This document shows positions 1 to 13,097 of a stretch of 64,000 nt of DNA, piece after piece; positions within the stretch are counted from its first letter, which is position 1, and every line of letters begins with the position of its first letter. Location of the stretch: contig NMRB01000061.1 of NCBI GenBank assembly GCA_002633025.1, positions 522,686-586,685 of the forward strand, written 5' to 3'. The position numbers and the translations under genes were made by a program. The notes beneath the pieces are model-generated. The model worked only from the letters and a program-made list of their open reading frames with translations, did not search any database and was not told the DNA's origin. This stretch comes from Notospermus geniculatus (taxonomy: Eukaryota; Nemertea; Pilidiophora; Heteronemertea; Lineidae).

Positions 1-243
1 AAGGTCCAGGTTCTTATAACATGTTCTTATATTGAAAGCACTAGAACCTCAGTACTCAAGGTCCAGGTTCTTATAACATGTTCTTATATTGAAAGCACTA
101 GAACCTCAGTATTCAAGGTCCACGTTCTTATAACATGTTCTTATATCATTCGAAGCATAGAACCTCAGATTCAAGGCCCAAGTTGTTCTTATATCATGCT
201 CTTAATTTATATCAAAAGTACCTGTACCTCAGTATACAAGCCC
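1..243. repeat. Tandem repeat, ~57-bp unit, cut by the window edge
   Basis: About four units each begin AAGGTCCAGGTTCTTATAAC or a variant and end near AGAACCTCAGTA. The first two units are almost identical, while the third and fourth diverge and lengthen (about 58 and 65 bp). The array probably starts outside the window. I see no coding potential in it. Confidence 0.9.
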
Positions 244-615
244 AAGGTTCTCCGCAAGTCAACATTCACGTCCCCTGACTGCCACAGGAATGATTCATTG
301 GCACATTTATCATTTTCGTTGACACCGAGATATGGCCCTCTCATACACTGCATTAAAAGCTCAACAAATATATGGTCTGTTTTATGATGGCTAAAACATG
401 GATGAGGATTTTACTCTCTGATATCAGAAAAGAACTCTATGGAACTTCCCACCTCTGTCAGGAGGACACTTCTGTATTAAGGACACCAAAGGTCAATCAC
501 AAACACGTCATTTCTATTCACTTCGACCACTGTAATCAGGACACCTCTCAATCATGGACAACACCGATCAGTCCCGAATGTGTCCTTAACAGAGAGGTTA
601 AACTGCATGTTTAGA

Positions 616-851
616 TTTTTTGCAGATGAGAAGATATTGTGAAATTTCAGAAAATATGTTACCTTGTTTCTTTAAGTGTCCCAGATCTCAATGCAACTGG
701 GTTTAATGGGATTTTTTTGTACTGAGTATTCAATATTTTGCAGATGAGAGCGTTTGGTGAAACTTACAGCATATGTTACCCTGTTTCTTCACAAGCAGTC
801 AAATTTCAATGCAAATGGATTTAATGAGCAATTTTTTTACCGTGTGTTCAA
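616..851. repeat. Diverged direct duplication, ~118-bp period, two copies
   Basis: Both halves share the order TTTTGCAGATGAG, ATATGTTACC.TGTTTCTT, TTTCAATGCAA..GG.TTTAATG, a T-run, then GTTCAAT. The copies differ at many positions, so the duplication is old. No gene is associated. The stretch 244-615 before it holds only short unconvincing ORFs. Confidence 0.7.
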
Positions 852-1795
852 TGATGAGATTATCATGTAAAAATTTCAAAACACTCCTGATAGATGTGTA
901 ATAGCCTTTGCTTTTCCTTCACAAGTTGGTGACAGCAGCGGTCCTAATTTCTTCAAAACACTTCTATTCTAATGAATAGATTCATGCGAGACTAGGGAGG
1001 CACCTCAATTCTCAGCAACTAATTTGCACCAACATTCAGCTTTATGCTTCTGAGCGCATACAAGCTGATTGTAAAAGTAGACAGATTTATTGCACGGTAG
1101 ATTGTCAACAGTTAGTCACCGTGAAAGACTCCATTGGAGATGTCCTCTGATAAAAATCTCCAGCTTATCCCGGCTCATCGCGACTTTGTTGAAGAGGATT
1201 TCCCGTGGACTTAGTCCAATCGGGATGACAACCAACAGCTCTCATATTTATTAGAGATTTATCTCCATGGAAGGGGACATGGATTTTCACAATGACCGCG
1301 CCGGTAGGGGATTATGAGAGGAGTGGCCATTACGAGTAACCCGCAGGTCTGGTGACTAGCATCCCGCTCTCTTCACGTAACACTAGACGGAAACTCTCTC
1401 AGCCGCCGCAGGTTTGCCGATGTACCCAACATCGTTCAACGGCCTACGCAAATGACATGCATTCTCTCATATCTCATTTAAAACCCCTTCGGAAAAGGCA
1501 ATTTAAATCTTCGGCACAGTAAGTAAATATCTGATATCCAAAAATATGTGAAACGAACAAGTTTCAGGCTCTTTCTCTCTGTCCTTCGCAAGGCAAGTTA
1601 CTCTGATTGCCCCCGTCAAGTACTGCACAAATAACTGGTTTTGCACTCGGAAGAGATATTGGACCATATACCCGCATAATAAACGAACAGGCTGGGGATT
1701 TGGCCCCAGTTTGGTTCCGGAAATAACATTCATCGTTTTGACAGCTCCACAATCTTGATTTCCGAGGGATTCATTCTTCGAAACTCACGCATGCC
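852..1795. other. Unannotated stretch
   Basis: I see no repeat structure and no coding exon here. The short minus-strand ORFs near 1503-1752 have no recognisable domain and no convincing splice context. Confidence 0.5.
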
Positions 1796-1963
1796 TACAT
1801 CTGGTAGGCAAATTCCTATTTCACAACCAATCACATGTACATCTGGTAGGCAAATTCCTATTTCACAACCAATCACATGTACATCTGGTAGGCAAATTCC
1901 TATTTCACAACCAATCACATGTACATCTGGTAGGCAAATTCCTATTTCACAACCAATCACATG
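1796..1963. repeat. Four near-perfect 42-bp tandem units
   Basis: The unit starts TACATCTGGTAGGCAAATTC and ends ACCAATCACATG, repeated four times back to back with essentially no divergence, so the expansion is recent. Because 42 is a multiple of three, frames stay open on both strands through the array; the ORFs crossing it (about 1730-2080 minus, 1755-2009 plus) are best explained that way. A partial inverted match (TTTGCCTACCAG) follows at about 1970-1981. Confidence 0.95.
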
Positions 1964-2599
1964 TTTGTGTTTGCCTACCAGTGGATTTGCCATGTGCAAA
2001 ACTCCGTAGAAACCACGATGGCTAGGGTTGGCCCTCAAAAGCAAAGGAGGGGTATGAGACACTTCTTGCCAAGCAGACATTACAATGTAAATCAGAAACT
2101 AATTACTAAGTCTGTCCGTCGTCACAAAGAAAACCGATCTCGAACATACAAGTACATCATTACAAAGAAGAGCACCGCACCCAATGGAAATACTAGCCCA
2201 TAAACCATATAGAGACCTAAGTACACAGATCTTCTTTACATAGTTCCTTTATTCACCTCACATTTCATTTCCTGCTGTCATTCAGGCAGGATGAATGACG
2301 GCAAGCTTTAACTAATATCCTAGGAAAGTGCTGTGCCTGTTGATTCTCCGCCTTTTCCTAGACCGTCCTAATTGTCTTTTTTACGGTAAGGTGATAGATG
2401 TTCATGATCGCAGGGAACCTCGCGATTCAATCAAACAGCATACGGCAGACAGTAGGAGGCTGCGCCCAATGGTGACTCGACACTTGCACAGACGCATTCA
2501 TCAGAAACTGCGGATGCAAATCATGTAATGTCTCGGTTCTTATCGGAATGAAGAACTCAGAAAATCTGCAGGTGTGCCTGATCTTTTAGTTTAACTCAA
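1964..2599. other. Unannotated stretch
   Basis: Short basic ORFs (for example around 2090-2200) have no domain or splice support. I see no other structure. Confidence 0.45.
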
Positions 2600-2876
2600 G
2601 GAGCCACGGTGGTGTAGTGGTTCGAGCCTCCGACTAGCGGTCAGATGGTCCCGGGTTCAAATCCCACTGGGCGTGAGACTTTGACAAGTCTCTTTGCCTC
2701 ACTGGCCTCTCTCCACCCAGGTGTATGCCGATCGGAAATGCTCAGATTGTAGCGCTGAACGAGCAGCTCATGAGTTCTACTGAAAGGTTTCAGGATAGAC
2801 TGGGGTAAGTGTAAAGTCGGATGACACCTCTACCGTTGTTGATATCAGACTATAAACCCAAACTTTAAACTTTAAA
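2600..2876 (+). mobile_element. tRNA-derived SINE, full-length-looking copy
   Basis: A tRNA-like head holds a pol III A box (TGGTGTAGTGG) and, about 45 bp on, a B box (GGTTCAAATCC). A non-tRNA body of about 170 bp follows, ending in a CTTTAAA-type short tail after GTTGATATCAGACTATAAA. The same head and tail recur at 47653-47922. Internal A and B boxes plus a simple tail are the hallmarks of a tRNA-SINE; a functional tRNA is unlikely because the acceptor stem does not close. Confidence 0.85.
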
Positions 2877-2912
2877 CATTTGGCCCTGTCCACTTTGTCA
2901 AAAATACATGTA

Positions 2913-2960
2913 TGCCATCAAAAATAGATAAGAGTCCTCTCTTATCTATTTTTGATGCCA
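2913..2960. repeat. Short palindrome, 22-bp arms and 4-bp loop
   Basis: The left arm TGCCATCAAAAATAGATAAG pairs with the right arm ending in CTATTTTTGATGCCA, with one mismatch and the loop TCCT. It lies just downstream of the SINE. It could be a minimal fold-back element; no target duplication is evident. Confidence 0.85.
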
Positions 2961-5900
2961 TTTAAATCAACATTGGCCTTGAATACTTAGAAATAAAATA
3001 TGCGCACAAATGCAAACCCATCCTGAGAGCGTCAGTAATGCTGTGGGTTGGTTTAAGGAGGGTTGTGTTCCCATCGATCATTTCCTGGTGGTGCTAAGCA
3101 CCAAACTGCCACAATAAGCACTTCACCATATGCCAGATCGCACCTTGCAATTAGTGCGACATTCCAAGTCAGCTGACAGCCCTGGAGCTTCATCACACAT
3201 CGAAGCACAGCCCGAACACTGTACATGTATTGACTATAGAAAAGAAAGAGTTCATCACACGCAAGAACATCTTCTATCGGAAACAAAGAAGGAATTGAAC
3301 GCTTGGAGTAACCACACACCGCAGTGTTCTAGAAGCTACGTGTAAATAAAATATCATTATCTTTCAATACAAACAAAGGCTTGTTCCATACCATGTGACG
3401 AGGAGGAAGAATGGAACAGTAGACAAACTGATTCACCTTTTCTATCACAGCAATTAAAAGGTCAACTCCCAGGATTCTATGCAGTGGCAATGACAACCGC
3501 AGGGCAGCTTAGACTTATCTATAATATTATATTCAGAATTTCTGAATATTCTTTACTCGGGGCTTCCGCGTTCATTAGCGACAGAATGGTATGACAGGAA
3601 TCTCATGTTAGATGAACCACGTTGATACAGTCCGAACAGTTGATACATGGCTGATGCTTCGTTTATATCAGTAGATGCCTCGTTCATTTCAGTAAAAAGT
3701 GGTAAATTGAAAAAGAGATCTTTGTTGCAGTTGCAGTAATCAATATGATAAATGTGATAACCACAAAAATGACACCATCACACTGTTCCTGTACACTCAG
3801 AAATTACCAATATAGATCAACAGCGAAAGGAGTGGGACGTCTATTGTTAATTCAAGTGAGCCTTCATCCTTCATAGTTTCATTTTGGAAGCATTCTGAAC
3901 TGTCTTCCACATTGTTACAGAGGAAGACCATCTGAGAAAACAGTATCCCTTAGACTCAGAAAGCCAGGCTTATTTGACCATTTTGAAGAGCTTCCCCCCG
4001 AAGGCTATGCTTTTACCCAATGTAGTGTTTCTTGCACAGAAGGATCTGTAGTCTACCATTGATGCAGAAAGTATGACATTCAGCCATTCTTTCAGAAAGT
4101 GCATGGTGTAGTATCCCATTCACCCCCAAAACCAGCAAACAGAAAGCCACATTTTGTCCACAACAGTCTACCGTTCAGACAGAATCCAAATGGGCCTTCT
4201 GTTGCAGTCCTTTCACCAATAGAAAGGCAAAGCTGTACCTCTGTCATAAAGCCACGTTCAGCTGCCTGCTGTACTCTTTCATACAAACAGAAAACCAATG
4301 TGTCACTTGTCTTCTTGGACAGAGTCTACCAATGTCTACCTCAAGTCAGTCAAACATGTTCAATTAGAGGAAATCCTATCATATTGACATCTGCACTTTA
4401 AATGGAAACAGAAATTGGATCTGTCGGTTCTCGAATCCCGTAAGTCACATTGCTACTGCTGGGGATAATTGTGAATGCTATTCACCCCAGGTAGAAATGT
4501 CAGCAACACGAAAGATACGCATTATGTATGTTGTCGCCAAACTACAACTTATGGTGGAAACAACAGAAACAATCAATGATAATAATGACCATTACTATAA
4601 CTTGTGGATGAGTCAAATTGCTAATTGAGGATGCCAGTGTCAACAATGATGCCAAGACCTTATTCTTAACTTGAAGTACATGATTGTATAATGTAAATTT
4701 ATGCAATGAAAGGTTGCAGAGTGTTTGTTGATAAAACCATGATAGTGAGTTAATGGAATTAGCATTCTGCAATTAATGCGACGGACTTTGCAGGCTAGTA
4801 AACATGTAATGATATCGTAGTATACGACATTACAAGTCTTTTTAGCCAAAAATTTCATAAGGCACAGGGTAGAAAAGGGGACTATAGAAGACAGGGATGT
4901 CACCCTGCTATGAATGGCAAATGTTGTGTGTGCATGAAAAATAGGCAGGACTTTGTCAACACCTGGGGAACAGGCAGGGCTTTGCTTAAACACGTACATG
5001 TATGGTGAGACGCTAGTTATCTCAAACCAAGAACACGAAAGTGGATCACCAGCTCAAACCAAGACCACAAAAGTGGATCGCCAGCTTCTAGTTCATTTAT
5101 ATGCTTGACGTAAGGGAGAACAGATGAAACTGTGCGTGATGCCCACAAACGTTGCCAACAAGTTCATTAGCAGGTCATAATTGATAAACATGGAAATCTT
5201 TTCAAAATCGCCAGTCTACTGCTGTGACATTCAAACATCCATCATTTCCAATTTCCCAAATCATTTTTTCATCAAGACTGGAGTGTAGTACTATTAGAAT
5301 ATGATCGATTAATTCCGTTCTCAGAACAGAACCATCAGCATTAACATGTACCGGACTTCAATACAGCACCAATAAATCTTACTTATTACTGCTAATAGCA
5401 TTAGGCAGTGAAACCATCCAATAACCTGGTCTTTATCGATGGATAATTCAACTGGTTTTAAGACCCAAAGATAATTGCTAGTAGACATCTCCGAACCAGC
5501 GCATTGATGATATCCACGCTCTTGGATCAGGCCGTACACCCGTAGCGACGGATGATTATATCTTTGACAAGATCGGGTGTGAAGATGATGGAATGGAATG
5601 AGGGAAGACAGGTTGTCAGAGCTTCTCAAGGCTGCATTCCCAAGCTTTTCCCGCATGCTGGAGTTTCAAATCCCTTCTGGCAGAGTGTTGAAAGCCAAAA
5701 CCAAGAAGTGGATCACCAATTGCACGAAAAGAGCTTGTTCATGTATCATCTAAGATCTAATGAGAGGAAGGGTAGATGTTTGACATTAGATATTCGAGCT
5801 CCTACAATGTAGATTCACCCTTCTGCTACATGACAACATCACAAAATATTGCCTGGAAAAGTTAATGAAATGGTCCATGGACCATGTGCTCACCTGGGGG

Positions 5901-6169
5901 AGTGTACCCGAAGAATGAACAACATGTGTCAAGTCAATGTTACAGGGAATCATCATACCAGGTGTAAGAACTTTCTTTGTGGTATATGTTCATATGATAT
6001 GAACCTGACTGCGGTTTTCATGATGGACGACTGGTGGCCATATTTGAAGTACATTTTAGAGCTAAAATTTGGCGAACAGATAAAGGGTGTCTACATACAT
6101 ATTCATACCAAGTTACAACATTCTAGCTGCTGTTCTTCATGAGATTACAAGCCAAGCAAACAATCGAAT
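2961..6169. other. Unannotated stretch with a minor 34-bp duplication
   Basis: No exon is recognisable. Around 5026-5091 a 34-bp phrase (CTCAAACCAAG..CACAAAAGTGG) occurs twice, with a looser third copy near 5693. Near 5870 there is a TGGTCCATGGACCA palindrome, a motif that also occurs inside the fold-back element at 8642-8833. ORFs at 3053-3345, 4092-4401 and 5321-5656 overlap on opposite strands without domain support. Confidence 0.4.
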
Positions 6170-6330
6170 CGGTCCGAAACTTGCTGTAATAGGTCATCTG
6201 ACCTAGGGGTATATATGTACCAAGTTTCAGATCAACAGCCCCCACCGGTTACGAAACGCGCCCTGCTATTACGGACGACGACAGACGACGGACACTGCAT
6301 CACCGTAAAAGCTCACCAGGAGAGCTAAAA
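6170..6330 (+). mobile_element. Interspersed repeat ending in a CTCACC..GAGAGCTAAAA tail
   Basis: The segment contains GACGACGACAGACGACGGAC followed by a short hairpin-like end, AGCTCACCAGGAGAGCTAAAA. I recall closely similar tails on a repeat common in marine invertebrate genomes; that link is from memory, not a search. Only one copy is seen in this window. Confidence 0.55.
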
Positions 6331-7776
6331 ATGTCATGTCTGGCATATTTGTACCCAAATCAACTTCTTTTCTTTACGTTAGCTAGAAGTCTGGCTACAT
6401 GAAATGTTCGCAATCAGACAAAATGTCAATCCATAAGAAATATGATTTAGGAGTCCAACTTTCTATCCTATATTGATTGATTGACTGACAAGGGCTATTA
6501 GGAAGATGACAGAATTAGAAGATTCCGTGACTTGCAGGTGTAGCTTAAAGCAGGAGATCCGTTTAGTGACTGGAGAACCGGAAAGATGCTGGACCAAATC
6601 AGGAACTCATTAAGAATGTCATAATGATATAGTTGATAATTATGATGATTCAAAGGAAAGTGACCCTCTGATGACATTTCGTAGGAAGGCGGCTGTAGGA
6701 TTGCCACGCATATAACACAACATGGACAAGGGAGAGGGCTCGTACACCGCTAGACACTACCGACAAAGGACTTGCAAAGAGAAGACGAGCATATTCCCGG
6801 ATGGAGTGTCCAGCAAGCCCGTATCTCACCAGCCAACGAAGAAATGGTGACAGACTCCAATGTCAGCACCAACATTACCATTTTTTTTCACTTGATGCAA
6901 GTTGAAGACATTTTGCAGGTATTATAAAGAAACAGTTTTCGTTGAACTACATGTACACTAAGTTTACATAGATATCAAGTGGACGGTATACTTTCTTCAA
7001 TACATTTGGGTGTGCATAACAGCGTTAAAGACACCTCTAATAACATGTTTTCTTGAAAAGAATATTTACTGACAATAGTACACGATATGAATATTTCAAT
7101 TAATGTACTTTTATCCCAAGTGTAAGTAAACATTTGGTTGCAACTGTATAAACACAGCTGTACGGTGANAAAGTGACATCCGGGGCCTGGTCAATTTCCC
7201 ACACAAAAGGCGTCCATTGCAGAGGACCTGGTTACGGATGCTGTCCTCTATCGTGTGATCCCCATTCTACATGTAACTCTATAGCTCATTCTATCGCTGG
7301 AAGGCAAATTAGGAGAACGACGAAATGGGAAGACACCTCTGCAACTACCTGTTCCCTAACCCACTCCCGAACATCTCGTAAGGGTATGAACCTACGTCAC
7401 AATAATAATCAAGACCACAGGTGTTGGTCGGGGATAAGTAAGAACAAATTAATAGAATCATAAATAATTCAGCTCTTGCGAACGGTTCCATCATATTCCA
7501 AGGGCAGACCGAATCAGATCATTAATCAGAGTTCTGTATCATCCCTCTGTACACAGATATTATATTCATGCCTCGCTTGTGTCGATATTTTAGATAACAT
7601 CTTGTAAATAATTCCCAGACTGAAGATACCGCGGACACTAAAATGAGATTGGGTATCAGTTTTGCATGTTTATAGCCTGATTACTGCTGTGAAGAAAGAT
7701 TTGTGCTTTCATGTATGTGTTGCCACAAATGCAAGGAGCACTGAAGTGGGGTCAGAAAAGAGCTCAGGTAGGAACA
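6331..7776. other. Unannotated stretch
   Basis: No exon or repeat is recognised. A single N occurs at 7169. Confidence 0.4.
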
Positions 7777-7904
7777 CACTGGAAAAAATATTTTCTTATT
7801 TTTTTCTTACTTTCTTGGTAGTGAGACAAGAAAATCTGTACTTTTTCTTGTGATTTTCTTGTCTCACTCCCAAGAAAGTAAGAAAATATTATATTTTTCC
7901 AGTG
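7777..7904. mobile_element. Fold-back MITE with CACTGGAAAAA ends
   Basis: The whole 128 bp folds on itself. The ends are CACTGGAAAAAATA and its inverted partner TATTTTTCCAGTG, and the arms continue through AAGAAAATAT, CTTACTTTCTTGG and GTGAGACAAGAAAAT. There is no coding capacity. The superfamily cannot be assigned from the ends alone. Confidence 0.9.
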
Positions 7905-8641
7905 CAGATATTACCTTCAGGTAATGTACCAGTACCAGTTCAAATCCCAAAGGTGTTTCTGGATATTTTTTTAGAAGGCACCTCTCTCTGAATGCCCAAT
8001 CTGTCGAGAGTACCATTTTTCATGATGATGGTAACCTGCAAGGCACCAGTACCTCATCGTACCCATGGGTAAGCCCCTTATTCAGGCGAATCATTAGCAT
8101 TTTCCTGTTGCTCCTACCTCCCTCAGGCAAAGGAACTGACGTGATGAAGAATAATATGACAATGATGGGCAAAAAATATTGAATTAAGAACAGGGTGTCA
8201 AGTATGACATTATTAGCTTATAGGGAATATTGGATGATTTGTAATATAACACATGGGGAAATAAGAGCCCGAAGAGAAACCCAGCACCGCTGGAGAGGTG
8301 GAGTGTCTGTATGACAGGTGGGACTGTTGCGAAGGGATTTCAATTTCCTCACTTCGATTACATCCGCCAACGGCTATGGAATGGCAGAGGCAATTCACCT
8401 CATGCAAGTCCAGAGAATCCGGGACATTCACTGGGTGGAATAGAGATATTCTAGCATGAATGTTTCACCAGGAAAAAAAAGTTAAGGGATAGAGTACAAA
8501 ATGTTTGTTCTTCACCAACCCTGATCATGTCTTGGTGCCTTCTGTACATGGATGGTCTATCTGGGATCATCTATTCTCTGATCATGCCATCTGTTGTATT
8601 GTGTATTACTTCAGTCCGCGGCAAGCTTTTGGCCCTGTAAA

Positions 8642-8833
8642 GCCCGTGTCACACTGTGGCGACCCAGGCGGGCGGATCCCCGCGAACTAGAATGAAATGG
8701 TCGATGGACCATGTACATACTTCTCTCTGTCATTACACTATTATGTCCAAAGGGGTGAGCATAAGGTCCATGGACCAGTTCATTCTAGTTCGCGGGGATT
8801 CGCCCGCCTAAGTCGCCACAGTGTGACCTGGGC
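8642..8833. mobile_element. Fold-back MITE, long GC-rich terminal inverted repeats
   Basis: The left end GCCCGTGTCACACTGTGGCG pairs with a right end reading CGCCACAGTGTGACCTGGGC. The arms continue inward through ATCCCCGCGAACTAGAATGAA and a TGGTC.ATGGACCA core, leaving a loop of about 60 bp. No ORF is present. The 61-residue plus ORF overlapping its left side is a shadow. Confidence 0.92.
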
Positions 8834-8967
8834 TTAAGTACAGCCTCTGATGAAGGAACGCCATTCAAGGCCCACACGTGTACTGTGGCCTTATATGGGA
8901 CCTTTTGTTTGCCGAAGAGATGAATCGAAGGGACATGGCCCTACCACTCATCTGAACGAGAAAAAAT

Positions 8968-9109
8968 CCAGGGGCGACCGCCACGAAACTACATGTACGA
9001 TAGCACTAACAGGGCCTAACAGAGAAATTCTCTAATGGTAAAAGCCATTGCATACCTCTCTGTTAGGCACTGTTAGGGCTATCGGAGTTTCGTGACGGCC
9101 CGCCCAGGA
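8968..9109. mobile_element. Fold-back MITE
   Basis: The arms share CCGCCACGAAACT / AGTTTCGTGACGG and CTAACAGGGCCTAACAGAGA / its inverted counterpart TCTCTGTTAGGCACTGTTAG. The loop is about 30 bp around 9040. The element lies only ~135 bp from the previous fold-back element and is unrelated to it in sequence. Confidence 0.88.
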
Positions 9110-10285
9110 CTTCCTCAAAATCCACCAGGCACTTCATAAATACCGGGACCTCCGTTCATTTGGCAAATAACTGTGAGACTTCACCCAGTACATTGCGAAG
9201 GGTTCTGTCTCTAGCATCAGAGGGTACTATTCACCTGATGGCCATGAAGGCTCACTGAATGATATTGTATTGCCAGTTACTTTTGTTCGCGGTTGAAACA
9301 TGTTTTCAAGCAGAAAATATTGATTAAAAGACCAAAACTGATGGAACTTCTGGCACAAAAGCTCCAGCACCAAATGCTACATTCTGAGCATATCCCATAT
9401 CAGCAGATTATCCGACTAATAAACTACAAGAACCATACAATTCTCTCTCAATCATTACTCCAGCGCCATCCAGAAAAAAACGCTTTTCCGCACTTGTACG
9501 TTTATGTCACAAGGGATATTGATAAGTCATGAAGAGACGTTTGAGAGACCTGGAACAGATAAAACCCATTTTAAGTTCTGATGTTCATTTTTGTCGATTT
9601 GAGCATCGCCCAAGGCAGGCTTTAAGGTCATTTTTATGATTGTCAGCATTACTGCCATAATTGATATCGGGAAGGGAAACATGTACCACATATTGATCTA
9701 TCCTAAATATGAAGGTCTTAAAAAATAACCGTTTTGTTCAAGGTGCTATTAACTGCGACAATCATCTGAAACAAAGCTAGTTGAAGTCGATGATCAAGAA
9801 ATTTCGAGAACTGATAGTGCCACTGCAGGCAACGATCATGGGGAACAGTGTAAGTACTTTTCAAAAGAACACAATCTGCAATAATACGCCCTTTGGTTCT
9901 TGCTCAGTAGGTTTTTTTCTATTGTGCATGTCTGCGTGTCATCAGGATATCTTACATAGAAACATCCATAATAGATTCACTGCCTTCCACCGTCAGTTAC
10001 TTCGAGAGCTTAATGTGTCCCTTATATAGATTTCTCACCAAACATACTTCACGTAGCACTTGTAACTTCTACTCCTCGACTATGCCAAGGAGTAATGAAC
10101 TTGTTAATTGGTGCTGAACATAATGCAATGTGAGTGCAAATTTGTGTTCCATGGCTATTTTCCTCCTCAATTTGCACCATGGTTACGTATCATCAGTAAA
10201 CTACAACAGCATACATGTATATGCTTGTACTGTGTGGTGATGGATAAAAACAAGCATGGATGTCTTTCAATTGGTACAAAGATCA
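9110..10285. other. Unannotated stretch
   Basis: I see no recognisable exon or repeat. The plus ORF at 9293-9532 has no domain and no splice context. Confidence 0.4.
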
Positions 10286-10515
10286 TGAAGTGAGGCTTTC
10301 ATACAGCGCTTTCCACTGTTATACAGTCTCAAAGCGCTTCACATTATCCCCCTATCCCTGTCTTTCAAGAAACCCCTTTGAGGGGAACTAAAGGAGCAGC
10401 TCATACAGCGCTTACTTGATCCATTCAGACTAGCTGAGATAACAAATTGGCGACTCGAGTGGCAATCGAACCTATTGCCTCTTGGTCACTGGTCTAACAC
10501 ACCAAGCTCTGCAGC
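10286..10515 (-). mobile_element. tRNA-derived SINE, minus strand
   Basis: Read on the minus strand, a tRNA-like head with a B box (GGTTCGATTGCC) at about 10470-10460 is followed by a body and an end that reads AAGCGCTTTGAGAC and then GGAAAGCGCTGTATGA. That AGCGCTTTGAG..AAAGCGCT tail is widespread in animal SINEs. A degraded copy of the tail is at about 42505-42560. The anticodon arm and acceptor stem do not form a plausible functional tRNA. Confidence 0.7.
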
Positions 10516-11183
10516 ACCATGCTGTAATCAACATTCAGCATGCAAGAGCTAGGTACCGTCAGATGTTAATGGGGATTTGGTTTTCAATTCGGACTACGAC
10601 ACTTAAATCCTGGCTGTGACATCTTGTACTCTTGATTGCTAATGGTAACCACGTAACTGAGGCATATCAAGATGTCTCAAGTACCAAAAGAATAAGTCTG
10701 ATTGAATGGCTTTATGATTGTGCTGGCTCTAAATGAGTAAGAGAACTCAAAAGGTTGAATCCCTTTGATATTCATGTGGTCATAAAAATATTTGGTTACA
10801 TAAAGAGAATGGTCTGTAGCCATTAAAGATAATGTATCATGGGTATTTTCGCGGGCCACGAAAATCATTGTTTATTTACATTTTGTTTGTTTATGTCCAG
10901 GCTTTCTTTGTCTTATGAATAATTTGTTGGTGGCACGCCCCTCTAGAAATTATCTTGATATCAAAAGTATTCAATTTGGTGGGTTGGCATGTCCCAAATA
11001 ACACAATGTAACATATCATGTTTACAAACATTGAAAGTAAACAATGAAGTCGTGACACATTATCTTTAAGATTAATCAGGAATCGATTGTAGTGGTTTCG
11101 ATGCATCAATCACGTGTAATCTTGAGAGTTTGACTTTAGCCAGAGCATCACACACGAGCTTCAAAAGATAGCTGGAAAGACCT

Positions 11184-11332
11184 GGGGCCGTTTGCACAAA
11201 AGCATACTAGGCGTAGTATCATTCTATCTCCTAGTTGGCTTCTAACTTCGTATACAAAACGCATACTAAGTTAGAAGCCAACTTGGAGATAGAATGATAC
11301 TACGCCTAGTATGCTTTTGTGCAACCGGGCCC
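11184..11332. mobile_element. Fold-back MITE, GGGGCCGTTTGCACAA type
   Basis: Arms of more than 60 bp pair through GCACAAAAGCATACTAGGCG, TAGTATCATTCTATCTCC and TTGGCTTCTAACTT, with only a short loop at ~11250-11260. The ends are GGGGCCGTTTGCACAA / TTGTGCAACCGGGCCC. Similar ends occur on otherwise different elements at 42692-42840 and 49267-49408. Confidence 0.93.
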
Positions 11333-13088
11333 TGAACTCCAAATGCTATTGATGACAAGTTTATGTCCTGGCAGCAAGAGCTAACACCACGCCTCGAACA
11401 TGTCGAATCCTATATGCCAGTTAAAGGGTAAACTACAGCCTGATCTTTGAAGACCATACACGACACTCTTATAAGCGCTCCAAATCCTGGATGAGCAAAC
11501 TCTACAACCATTGAAATGCTACCTCATCCTTCCGCAGTTCTGAAGTCACATCTCGTGGTCTTCCTACCCTTTGTCAAGTGCAGAACCTGCACACCCGGCG
11601 GGTACAGACAAGACGAGGCATTGATCAGTTGAGTGAGTTGCAGAGTGAGATCACCCACGTTTGAAATCAGCTTGTTTGATCTCTTCTTCATTTGCACTTG
11701 AGTACCTCACAGTGTGTTTTATTCGTTCATGAAATAATGTGCAGGGTTGTTGCAGCAGCAGTAATTATTCCTTAAGCAGTCGAATACTAGCCATGAACAG
11801 ATGGCCCCTCTCACACATTAAAATTTCTTCAATATCACGTGTTGCATTTAGGACTGGAGGGTACATGCAGTTGAATAGTGAACGTTCATTTTTGTCATCT
11901 TGACAATTATTATTCCCTTGAAGATTTTTCACAATATTCAATTCGGTTTCAGACAAATCAGAATCGAGGTTGACACTGTCAGTGGTGGAACTCTTTTTAC
12001 TCTGAGGCTTTCTGATAAAACCCCTATTTGTGAAACAACCATGAAAAATACGGCCATGAGCTTCTCATTGGCATCTTCCTATTCTTACAAATCCAAAGCC
12101 AGTGGTGTTTTTTTTGGTGAGTAGCCAAACACATGGCTTTCCTTCTAAAAAGAAGAACAACAGCCCTGGAGAGAATCCATATCAGTCGCAAGGAGACCCC
12201 TACAGCTACTATTCCTAACCGACAGAGAGACAAGCCTACAGCAATATTGCATCACCTGGCTAGCCCCATTAACAGAAAACCATAGGGCAGTATGTCTATA
12301 TCCCACAGTATTTACTGGAATCAGGGAAACCTTTACTGAGCCCGAGCATATGGATATAAGTTGTATCTCGGCAATTACAAAACTGATAATGGTTTCCAAT
12401 GCTATAACGTTAAATGTTTCGTCATATTGGAAAAATTTCCATTATCTAAAAGAAAGCAATATAAATACCATCGTAACAAAAAAATATCAGAACTTGCACA
12501 ATATCTCCACTTTGTTTGCCTCAACACACCACCGCTATCAAGGAGGCCTTCAGCTTCGTGCAGTCTTCCTGACAAAAGAAGTCCGACTGTGCTTTTATAT
12601 TATGTAGGCCTACAACATCCTTTCTGTTATGTTTTGTTTCATGCTCACAACACAAAGCTGTTGAAGCTGTTTCGGTGATTGTTTGCACCTTTGATACCAG
12701 GAAAAATAGACAAGTAAGCTTGTCTATTTATGATACCATACATTAACCGCAATCGTTTGCGAGAACAACAGCATATTTCGAGATACTGAGAATCTCTTTT
12801 GTAAAAGCTACATGTAATGCAGTCCAGAATCCTCAGATAATCCACGGAGTTGTGTAGGATCTGTCTGCTACAAGTACATGGAATCCCAGTTTGTGTGAAC
12901 GAAACGTGACAGACAAGCCTGTATACACCAACCTCTATCCCAGATCATGGTAAATAAATGAGCTACCATGTCCACTGGTGACAAGATATGTCACTTAAAG
13001 AGCCATGCTGAGGGAGCAACATTGATAGAATGTGATAAAAAGCAAGCAGCCAGGAAAGTACATTGTGGTATTCTGACAGATAGCAGAA
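11333..13088. other. Unannotated stretch
   Basis: Overlapping ORFs on both strands at 11765-12400 and 12350-12845 have no recognisable domain. A short TAGACAAG..CTTGTCTA palindrome lies at ~12708-12727. Nothing else is seen. Confidence 0.4.
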
Positions 13089-13097
13089 CTGGTTTTG

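Noticed and set aside
1730-2080. Repeat-containing protein genes on both strands
   Set aside because: The frames are open only because the 42-bp unit is a multiple of three; both strands are open equally.
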